Source: CALKCV01 sp964609515 (GTDB lineage: Bacteria > Cyanobacteriota > Cyanobacteriia > Cyanobacteriales > Microcoleaceae). From it: 64,000 nt of DNA. The position numbers and the translations under genes are program-made. A model generated the notes under the pieces. The model made no database searches, had not been told where the DNA came from, and was given only the letters and a program-made list of their open reading frames with translations. Location of the stretch: positions 7,559-71,558 of the forward strand of contig CAZSTZ010000006.1 in the NCBI GenBank assembly GCA_964609515.1. Reading direction: 5' to 3'. Each line of letters begins with the position of its first letter. Positions within the stretch are counted from its first letter, which is position 1. This document shows positions 57,960-64,000 of the stretch, piece by piece.

Positions 57960-58594
57960 TGAGTACCACTATTCCGGTAAAAGCGATCGAACTTCTGCCG
58001 GGCAGTTCGATTAAGATTCACGATATTTCCTGGCAAGATTTCGAGGCAATTCTCGCCGAGTTAGATGAATCTTCTCCCACTCGGAAGACCTATTATCGAG
58101 GAAAACTAGAAATTATGTCTCCCCTGGCCCTACACGAACGCCCCCATCGCATTATTGCCGATATCGTTAAAACCATACTCGATGGGGAAGGCCGCGACTG
58201 GGAGGATTTCGGTTCTACTACTTTGAAATGTCCCCCGGTGGCGGGAGTCGAACCCGATACCGGTCTTTACATTCAGAACGCCGAACGGGTTCGCGGTTGT
58301 ATCGATCTAGATTTGGCTGTGGTTCCGCCACCGGATCTGGCTATTGAGTCGGACGTAACTTCTAAAACTGTTCTGGATGCCTATACTGCTATTGGGGTTC
58401 CCGAAGTTTGGATTTACAGTAAAGAACGATTGAAGATGTATGTATTTGCTGAAGGGGAATACCGAGAAGTTGCTGTAAGTCCTACTTTTCCCGAACTGCC
58501 TTTAACAACTTTGATTCCGCAATTAGTACGACAGGCGATCGCTTCGGGTACCAGTAGAATGCTACGAGAATTCAGAAACAAACAGATTTATTAA
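57959..58594 (+). CDS. Uma2 family endonuclease-like protein, coupled to MazF
   Basis: The 211-residue Uma2/DUF820 protein shows PGSSIKIHDISWQDFEAILAEL, RKTYYRGKLEIMSPLALHERPHRIIADIVKTILDGEGRDWEDFGSTTLKCP, GVEPDTGLYIQNAE and PPDLAIESDVTSKTVLDAYTAIGVPEVWIYSK. Glu and Asp residues of the PD-(D/E)XK-like core are retained. It begins on the last base of the mazF-like stop codon (TAATG). Uma2 proteins are numerous in this group and their role is unsettled; a direct tie to a toxin-antitoxin unit is uncommon in my experience. Confidence 0.9.
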   Translation: MSTTIPVKAIELLPGSSIKIHDISWQDFEAILAELDESSPTRKTYYRGKLEIMSPLALHERPHRIIADIVKTILDGEGRDWEDFGSTTLKCPPVAGVEPDTGLYIQNAERVRGCIDLDLAVVPPPDLAIESDVTSKTVLDAYTAIGVPEVWIYSKERLKMYVFAEGEYREVAVSPTFPELPLTTLIPQLVRQAIASGTSRMLREFRNKQIY

Positions 58595-58615
58595 CCGCAC
58601 AGGAAAGATTCCCAT

Positions 58616-58644
58616 AAAAAAAGCCCCGTCTGTGACAGCCGGGG
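58616..58644 (-). terminator. Rho-independent terminator of hrcA
   Basis: On the minus strand, CCCCG-g-CTGT and its complement (58624-58644) form a GC-rich stem, followed by seven T residues (58616-58622). It lies 80 bases downstream of the hrcA stop. Confidence 0.75.
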
Positions 58645-58723
58645 AAAATTCGACATCAGAGTGCATCTACCAGGTCGATTCTAACATAAAAGTATTTCAG
58701 AGTTTCTCGACCGACTCTCTGGA

Positions 58724-59839
58724 TTAAACGCCATTATTAAACGCCTCCGACAAATAATCCGCCGCCGCTTCCACCAAAGCGATGCTATTCTCATAGACCA
58801 TGCGAGTAGGTCCGAGAAGGCCAACGCTTCCCATCGGTACAGAACCGGGCCCGTAAGTAGCAGAAACCAGAGTACAAGAACGAATGGGCTCCAGAGGATT
58901 TTCAGAACCAATTCTGACTTTTACCCGCTTCGTAGTCTGGGAGTCTGGCACTTCAAAAATCAAAGGCCACAACTGTTCTTGTTCTTCTTCTAACAACTGA
59001 ACGATGGTTTGGACTTGCTGGAGCTGGGAAAACTCTGGCAAGCGCAACACTTCTGCCAAACCGCTAATTAAAATTCTGGTATAGGCCGGTACCTGGGAAC
59101 GTCGAGTTAACTCTGCCAACAAATTTTTAATCGAGTCGGCATAGTTTTGAAATTCCCGATCCAATTCAGACCAATCAAGGGATGATAATTCAGAAAGCGA
59201 TCGCCCCCGCAATTTACTATTGAGAAAATTGGATAAAATTTGTAATTCTCGATCCACATCTTCGGGATTTTCTGGTAATTGATTCTCGAAGGTTCCCAAA
59301 TTACCCATCTGGGAAGTTGCCCTCGTTAGCTCCATTAAAACCGATTGGGTTTCATAATTATTAGTCACCACAATCAGCATTACCTTTTGAGGTTCGATTT
59401 GTAACAATTGCAAATGTCGCAATCTAGCCGTGGAAGTTTGGGGCATAGTTACCAAAGTAATATACCCGCTCAAAGTGGCCAAAACCTGAGCAGCCCCTCG
59501 CAATAACGCTTCCAGGCGACCTTCCGACGGAGCTAGCTGTTTTTGCAAAACTTCCTCTACCTTGGAAGCTACCGTTTCCGAGGGAGTCATCAATTGGTCC
59601 ACATAAATGCGATACCCAGAGTCAGATGGTACTCGCCCCGCCGAAGTATGAGGTTGATATAAAAATCCGGCTTTTTCTAAAAAATTCATCCCGTTACGGA
59701 TAGTGGCGGGGCTGACGCTGAGATTGTATTCTTCTACCAGAGATTTCGAGCCCACTGGTTCTGCTGTAGCAATATAGTGACGAATCGTTGCCCAGAGAAT
59801 ATGTTGGTGGCGATCGTTGAGAGAAAGTTGGACAGGCAT
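58724..59839 (-). CDS. hrcA: Heat-inducible transcriptional repressor HrcA
   Basis: HrcA represses groESL and related chaperone genes by binding CIRCE; no CIRCE site was found in this window. The start is set at the ATG 59837-59839 (MPVQLSLNDRHQHILWATIRHYIATAEPVGSKSLVEEY); the frame extends 28 codons upstream without family sequence. The 371-residue product has a winged-helix N-terminus (LSVSPATIRNGMNFLEKAGFLYQPHTSAGRVPSDSGYRIYVD) and a C-terminal domain with SCTLVSATYGPGSVPMGSVGLLGPTRMVYENSIALVE. It is preceded by a minisatellite region that separates it from the rhodanese gene. It ends at a clear terminator. Confidence 0.94.
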   Translation of the reverse strand: MPVQLSLNDRHQHILWATIRHYIATAEPVGSKSLVEEYNLSVSPATIRNGMNFLEKAGFLYQPHTSAGRVPSDSGYRIYVDQLMTPSETVASKVEEVLQKQLAPSEGRLEALLRGAAQVLATLSGYITLVTMPQTSTARLRHLQLLQIEPQKVMLIVVTNNYETQSVLMELTRATSQMGNLGTFENQLPENPEDVDRELQILSNFLNSKLRGRSLSELSSLDWSELDREFQNYADSIKNLLAELTRRSQVPAYTRILISGLAEVLRLPEFSQLQQVQTIVQLLEEEQEQLWPLIFEVPDSQTTKRVKVRIGSENPLEPIRSCTLVSATYGPGSVPMGSVGLLGPTRMVYENSIALVEAAADYLSEAFNNGV

Positions 59840-59988
59840 GAGCTTAATTAATGGTAGGTCAACCGCTTCTCTTCCAATCTTGATTTTGGACAAGGTGGGG
59901 GGTTTTTCTTTAAAAGATAGCAAATATCTTCGATTTTACTTGGATATCCTGCCAGGGATCGTAACAAAAGCAACCAATTTAGGAGGGA

Positions 59989-60217
59989 GACAAGGGAGAG
60001 GGGGAAGACAAGGGAGAGGGGGAAGACAAGGGAGAGGGGGAAGACAAGGGAGAGGGAAGACTTGCAGAGATCCCTTGTCTCCCTTGTCCTCCTTGTCTTC
60101 CTTGTCTCCCTTGTCCTCCTTGTCCCCCTTGTCCCCCTTGTCCCCCTTGTCCTCCTTGTCCCCCTTGTCCTCCTTGTCCTCCTTGTCCCCCTTGTCTCCC
60201 TTGTCTCCCTTGTCTCT
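59989..60217. repeat. Minisatellite: 18-bp repeats followed by an inverted 9-bp array
   Basis: Four units of GACAAGGGAGAGGGGGAA (59989-60058, the last shortened) are followed by about sixteen units of CCTTGTCYC-like 9-mers (about 60072-60217). The arrays are roughly complementary, so the region could fold back on itself. It lies between the hrcA start and the rhodanese stop, where the hrcA promoter should be. Open frames across it encode only Ser/Leu/Pro or Gly/Arg low-complexity and are not genes. Confidence 0.8.
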
Positions 60218-60218
60218 T

Positions 60219-60566
60219 TTAATAGCGGGGAACCCTACGATCTACTATGGCCGAATAAGCATCAATACCGCCAACAATATTTTTGACGTTGCTAAACCCT
60301 TGTTGGCTCAACCACTGGCACATTTGGGCAGAGCGCATTCCGTGATGGCACAATACTAGAGTTTCTTTCTCGGCATCTAGCTTTTCGTGTATTTGGCCGG
60401 ACCATTCGGCAAACTCGCTTAAGGGGAAAACCTCAAACCCTTCGATGCTTGCTAACCGAACTTCTAGGGGTTCGCGTACATCTACCAGTTGCAGATTTTC
60501 TCTTCCTTCTGTTAGACGAGCTGCCAATTCTTCAACGCTAATAGTTGCTATGGAATCTTGGGACAT
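60219..60566 (-). CDS. Rhodanese-like domain protein
   Basis: The 115-residue single rhodanese domain carries the active-site loop CHHGMRSA with Cys73, preceded by LQLVDVREPLEVRLA and followed by GFSNVKNIVGGIDAYS. Such proteins move sulfane sulfur or serve as thiol-linked regulators; the acceptor here is unknown. It lies upstream of hrcA on the same strand, but the roughly 380-bp minisatellite gap makes a shared transcript uncertain. The ATG start matches the beginning of the domain. Confidence 0.92.
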   Translation of the reverse strand: MSQDSIATISVEELAARLTEGRENLQLVDVREPLEVRLASIEGFEVFPLSEFAEWSGQIHEKLDAEKETLVLCHHGMRSAQMCQWLSQQGFSNVKNIVGGIDAYSAIVDRRVPRY

Positions 60567-60604
60567 TTGACTTGAGACCTAATTTTTGAGCTAAAGGATT
60601 TACT

Positions 60605-60636
60605 GGTTGGGTTCCGTTTCACTTCACCCAACCTAC
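60605..60636. repeat. Single arm of the GTAGGTTGGGTGAAG repeat
   Basis: GGTTGGGTTCCGTTTCACTT followed by CACCCAACCTAC is one arm of the dispersed palindrome whose two-armed form is at 38049-38122. It lies upstream of the rhodanese gene. ATTCCCCATTCC repeats and TTTGCATGCATGCC direct repeats follow at 60650-60716. Confidence 0.6.
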
Positions 60637-60722
60637 AATTGGATTATTGATTCCCCATTCCTCATTCCCCATTCCCTACTTTTGCATGCATGCCTTTTGC
60701 ATGCATGCCTTTTACCTAAAAG

Positions 60723-61742
60723 CTACCCATTACCAATAATTTCTGGAACCCGACGGGCCTGAGAATTTTCCAAACGGGGGCCTTGAATTTGAACCACCTC
60801 AGAGGCAAAATAGTTGCCCCAGCGAGCGGCCTTGGTGGCACTATAACCGTGGGTAATACCAAATAAAACTCCACCGGCAAAAGCATCTCCTGCCCCGACG
60901 CTATCGATCGCCTTTACGGGAAACCCGGGTACATGAGTAACCTGCTTATTTTCCACTACCAGACAACCATTGGGGCCGTCGGTAATAAAAGCAGTAGTTA
61001 CTAACTCGCCTATTTTGCTGGCGCACTCTTCCAAAGATTCGGTGCCGCAAAAACTCCGCGCTTCGTCAGCATTGCAAAATACGACATCGCAATAATCTTG
61101 AATTAGCTTGCGGAAATCATCGGCAAAACTATCCACTAAAAATTTATCGGAAAAAGTAAAAGAAACCCGAACTCCATTACGCTTCGACTGTTCCATAGTT
61201 TCAATACAAGCAGCTCGGGTGTCTGGCCCGCTCCAGAGATAACCTTCTGAGTAACTGTACTTAGACTGAATCAACCGTTCCACGTTAATATCAGTGGCAG
61301 TTAACCCGATGGAAACTCCCAAATTAGTCAACATCGTCCGTTCTGCATCTGGAGTTGTTAGCACCAAACAACTGCCAGTGGGGCCTTGAGAAATTGGGGC
61401 GGGGGTGACATCAAATTGAACGCCAACCTCTAGCAGATCTTGACGATAAAATTCTCCGTTGGGGTCGCCGGCAACTTTTCCGGTATAAAAGGCAGTACCG
61501 CCACTAAGAGCGATCGCGATAATCGTATTAGCGGACGATCCTCCAGAACGCAATTTTAAATCGGTATTTTCTAGGTCGTGCAAAAGTGCCCCTTGTTGTG
61601 GGGCATCCACCAAGGTCATTCCTCCTCGGTTGATGCCGTGTTTTTTGATAAAATCATCCTCTACAAATGCTAAAATATCAACTAGAGCATTGCCGACGCC
61701 AAATACATCTATTGATTTTGAAGTTTGCGCGTTTTCTGTCAT
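60723..61742 (-). CDS. PfkB-family carbohydrate/adenosine kinase
   Basis: The 339-residue ribokinase-like protein has VFGVGNALVDILAFVEDDF at the N-terminus and the first PfkB signature region (KLRSGGSSANTIIAIALSGGTAFYTGKVAGDPNGEFY). The catalytic GAGDAF signature near the C-terminus (SVGAGDAFAGGVLFG) carries the base Asp. Close relatives in cyanobacteria are annotated as adenosine kinase-like, which fits the overall sequence, but sugar kinases are not excluded. It is divergent from the APH/P-loop fusion gene. No pathway neighbours are present. Confidence 0.92.
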   Translation of the reverse strand: MTENAQTSKSIDVFGVGNALVDILAFVEDDFIKKHGINRGGMTLVDAPQQGALLHDLENTDLKLRSGGSSANTIIAIALSGGTAFYTGKVAGDPNGEFYRQDLLEVGVQFDVTPAPISQGPTGSCLVLTTPDAERTMLTNLGVSIGLTATDINVERLIQSKYSYSEGYLWSGPDTRAACIETMEQSKRNGVRVSFTFSDKFLVDSFADDFRKLIQDYCDVVFCNADEARSFCGTESLEECASKIGELVTTAFITDGPNGCLVVENKQVTHVPGFPVKAIDSVGAGDAFAGGVLFGITHGYSATKAARWGNYFASEVVQIQGPRLENSQARRVPEIIGNG

Positions 61743-61909
61743 TTTACCTTCCTTGTTTGTTCCGGGTAGATTTTACCTCAAATCGTTTTATTTTTTCAAT
61801 CTGACTTTTTTTTGAAGAACAATCTACTCATGGGTTGTCAAAAATCTTGTCAGAGAAAAAACTTTAAAAATCTTGCCAATTCCCCATTCCCAATTCCCCA
61901 TTCCCAAAA

Positions 61910-63487
61910 ATGACTAATTCTTCCCTACCGCTGTTGGTTCAACAGATGTTGCAACCGGATTTTTATCCCCATCCGGTTCGGGAATCTATCGAATTAATAC
62001 AAACTCATATTTCTTTTATTCTGTTAACTGGCGAGTACGCTTATAAACTTAAAAAAAATGTCGATTTAGGTTTTTTGGATTACTCGACTTTGGAGAAAAG
62101 GCGGGAGTTTTGTTTTTTAGAATTAAGTTTAAATCAACGAACTGCTCCCGAATTGTATCTCGAAGTTGTAGGGATTATTCGGAAGGGCGATCGCTTCCAA
62201 CTTACTTCGCCAGACTTTGACGGAGAAACTGGAGAATCTTCTCCGATAGAATATGCTGTAAAAATGCGCGAGTTTCCTCAAGAAAATCTCTTTACTGCTC
62301 TTTTTGAAGAAGGAAAATTAACGGAAACAGACTTAGAAAAAACAGGAGAGATTGTAGCTAAGTTTCACCTCGAAGCTCCCACCAACGACTATATTAGCAA
62401 GTTTGGCGAAGTTGCTCGAATTAGCCAGAGTATTAATAATAATTATCGACTGACAGAAAAATATATCGGCGGTCCCCAAACTCAGAAACAATACGAAGAA
62501 ACCAAAGAATACACCGAGCAATTTTTAACTAAATATCGAGAAGTATTTGAAAGGAGAATTAATAACAACTGGATTAGAGAATGCCACGGCGATTTACACC
62601 TCAGAAATATCTGTCTGTGGCAGGATAAAATTATTTTATTCGATTGCATAGAATTTAAAGAAGCTTTTCGCTTTGTGGATGTAATCTACGATATTGCTTT
62701 TACGGTTATGGACTTAGAAGCGAAGAAAAGAACGGACTTAGCTAATGCTTTTTTAAATACTTATATCGAACAAACTGGAGATTGGGAAGGTTTACAAGTA
62801 TTGCCGTTGTATTTAAGCCGTCAAGCTTATGTTAGAGCTAAGGTAAATTCCTTGGTTTTAGACGATTCGAGCATTTCTGAAGAGAAAAAACAAGAGGCAA
62901 CCAAAGAGGCAGCTAGTTATTATAAATTGGCATGGGAATATGCCATTCCTCGTCGCGGTCGGTTAATTTTAATGTCCGGTTTGTCTGGTAGCGGTAAAAG
63001 TACAAATGCTCGTTATTTAGCCCGTCGTTTGGGAGCAATTCAGATTCGTTCCGATGCGGTAAGAAAGCATTTAGCAGGTTTGTCTTTGGAGGCAGAAGGA
63101 GGGGAGGATTTATATAGTTCGGAAATGACCCAAAAGACTTATCAAAGATTGGTAGAATTGGGAGGAATTTTGGCAAAAATTGGGTTAACAGTAATTTTAG
63201 ATGCCAAATTCGATCGCCTCCAGTTTAGAAAGGAAGCGATGGCTATTGCTAAAGAAAATCAGTTGCCTTTTAATATTTTGTATTGCGACGCGCCAAGGTC
63301 GGTTTTGCGATCGCGACTGCAACGGCGCCAAGGAGATATTTCCGATGCAACTGCCGAGTTATTAAATGCTCAAATTTCTGAAGCAGAACCCTTCGCGGAA
63401 GAGGAAAAAAATTATCTAACAACTATAGACACGACGCAATTTTTAGACTCGCAACTTAACTCTTTAATAGCTGACTTTTCAACTTAA
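61910..63487 (+). CDS. APH-like kinase/P-loop ATPase fusion
   Basis: The 525-residue protein joins an aminoglycoside-phosphotransferase-like domain (about 1-330; catalytic loop HGDLHLRNICLWQDKIILFDCIEF) to a C-terminal AAA/adenylate-kinase-like domain (about 340-515; Walker A SGLSGSGKSTNARYLA, then IQIRSDAVRKHLAGL, and VILDAKFDRLQFRKEAMAIA). This fused family is widespread in bacteria and usually labelled bifunctional aminoglycoside phosphotransferase/ATP-binding protein. Antibiotic resistance should not be assumed from the name, and the real substrate is unknown. Both active sites look intact. A repeat of ATTCCCCATTCCC abuts the ATG. Confidence 0.92.
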   Translation: MTNSSLPLLVQQMLQPDFYPHPVRESIELIQTHISFILLTGEYAYKLKKNVDLGFLDYSTLEKRREFCFLELSLNQRTAPELYLEVVGIIRKGDRFQLTSPDFDGETGESSPIEYAVKMREFPQENLFTALFEEGKLTETDLEKTGEIVAKFHLEAPTNDYISKFGEVARISQSINNNYRLTEKYIGGPQTQKQYEETKEYTEQFLTKYREVFERRINNNWIRECHGDLHLRNICLWQDKIILFDCIEFKEAFRFVDVIYDIAFTVMDLEAKKRTDLANAFLNTYIEQTGDWEGLQVLPLYLSRQAYVRAKVNSLVLDDSSISEEKKQEATKEAASYYKLAWEYAIPRRGRLILMSGLSGSGKSTNARYLARRLGAIQIRSDAVRKHLAGLSLEAEGGEDLYSSEMTQKTYQRLVELGGILAKIGLTVILDAKFDRLQFRKEAMAIAKENQLPFNILYCDAPRSVLRSRLQRRQGDISDATAELLNAQISEAEPFAEEEKNYLTTIDTTQFLDSQLNSLIADFST

Positions 63488-63502
63488 AAATAGAGATTTT
63501 TT

Positions 63503-64000
63503 ATGAAAGTTTCCCCAGGCAAAGCGGCCTCAATAGCCAGTTTAGTTTTGTTGTTATTATTTCCGAACTTTATAGTTTTACTTGGATATACTGTTAACGA
63601 AAGTATTTTTTTGGGAATTATAGCGGCTCTTTCTGGCGGCTTAATTGCTGGATGGAGTCACATGGAAGAAGAAGAAAAAAAGCCTTTGAAATCTGAAAAT
63701 ATTAGTAACCATGAAAATGAGACGAAATCTGAAGCAGATGTAACCAGCACAAATCAAGACTTAACTCCTGCTAAAACAGCCGATATTTCACCAGATGCTA
63801 CAGATTTACCCATAAAAAAAGGTACCGATAGCGAAGAAAAGCAACCGGAAAAAATAGTCGAGGAAAGGACTAAAAAACCCAATAATATATTAAATAAAAC
63901 TCGTACTAATTCAAAAAAAAGTAAGAAGCCAGTCTCTACCAGTACCCAAAGAAAAGGAGTATCTCTCTTATCGTGGTTGTTAATGAAAGAACAAGAATCA
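63503..64000 (+). CDS. Membrane protein of unknown function, cut by the window end
   Basis: The frame starts at the ATG at 63503, 15 bases after the previous stop, and stays open to base 64000 (166 codons). Two hydrophobic segments lie at about 9-28 (SIASLVLLLLFPNFIVLLGY) and 35-51 (IFLGIIAALSGGLIAGW). They are followed by a long hydrophilic, probably disordered region rich in Glu, Lys, Thr and Ser (SENISNHENETKSEADVTS). The C-terminus is outside the window and no domain is recognised. The short spacing suggests co-transcription with the APH-like/P-loop gene. Confidence 0.7.
   Translation, partial: MKVSPGKAASIASLVLLLLFPNFIVLLGYTVNESIFLGIIAALSGGLIAGWSHMEEEEKKPLKSENISNHENETKSEADVTSTNQDLTPAKTADISPDATDLPIKKGTDSEEKQPEKIVEERTKKPNNILNKTRTNSKKSKKPVSTSTQRKGVSLLSWLLMKEQES

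Noticed and set aside
59989..60217. Regularly spaced repeats as a CRISPR array
   Set aside because: Units are 9 or 18 bp and directly contiguous with no unique spacers; no cas genes are nearby. The heptamer arrays fail for the same reason.
59817..60359. 180-codon frame across the minisatellite
   Set aside because: It encodes Gly/Arg then Ser/Leu/Pro low complexity from the DNA repeats and overlaps the hrcA and rhodanese genes on the other strand.
1..64000. tRNA or rRNA genes
   Set aside because: Gaps were scanned by eye for T-arm (GGTTCRAATCC-like) and rRNA motifs and none was convincing; a tRNAscan run could overturn this.

Overview
The window is a stretch of cyanobacterial chromosome. The phycobilisome lyase CpcT, Psb29/Thf1, NdhS, the plant-type Gap2, cyanobacterial Hfq and ComFB are all present, HIP1 octamers (GCGATCGC) are very frequent, and intergenic DNA is full of short tandem repeats such as AATTGTT. 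Together with the many signalling proteins, Uma2 proteins and MITE-like repeats, this suggests a filamentous Oscillatoriales-type genome (Microcoleus/Oscillatoria/Kamptonema-like). The genus is inferred, not shown.

Layout. 0-7.5 kb is mostly housekeeping: LMW phosphatase, YbaB, a transposase remnant, murB-murC, gap2 (preceded by an unlabelled 37-codon ORF), thiL and msrA. 7.5-10 kb holds an MscS gene broken by a frameshift, nested MITE-like elements and a predicted PD-(D/E)XK nuclease. 10-20 kb holds dapF/hfq, an M23 peptidase, comFB, psb29, cpcT, a STAS protein, hemF/mrp, ndhS and a HAS-barrel-like gene. 19.7-25.4 kb holds rpsB-tsf, an uncharacterised acidic gene and recG. 25.5-38 kb holds an aldo/keto reductase with a DUF2470 gene, a sensor kinase/REC-GGDEF-EAL pair, a J-domain membrane protein, Uma2, and an ATP-grasp/alpha-E pair. 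38-43.6 kb is one giant Ser/Thr kinase-AAA-GAF-histidine kinase. 44-49 kb holds an Ap4A phosphorylase-like gene, an aminotransferase, a cupin with a duplicated 5' end, and purH. 49-58.6 kb is accessory: a toxin/immunity-like pair, an RHH-like/HNH pair, two tandem 2OG-Fe(II) oxygenases, an ankyrin protein, a GH104-like muramidase and an antitoxin-MazF-Uma2 overlap cluster. 58.7-64 kb holds hrcA, a rhodanese, a PfkB kinase, an APH-like/P-loop fusion and the start of a membrane protein cut by the window end.

Most striking. (1) Small elements share GGGAGCATCTCA-type terminal inverted repeats; three copies have perfect 8-bp target-site duplications, a fourth has one with a single mismatch, one copy is nested in a relative and one sits inside another repeat. 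(2) A short ORF with its own strong Shine-Dalgarno ends on the Shine-Dalgarno of gap2. (3) An orphan overlapping pair at 49.1-49.8 kb looks like a BECR-type toxin with its immunity gene. (4) A 112-bp tandem duplication copies the 5' region and first codons of a cupin gene. No rRNA, convincing tRNA or CRISPR array was seen. Product calls rest on reading the translated sequence; no database search was run.
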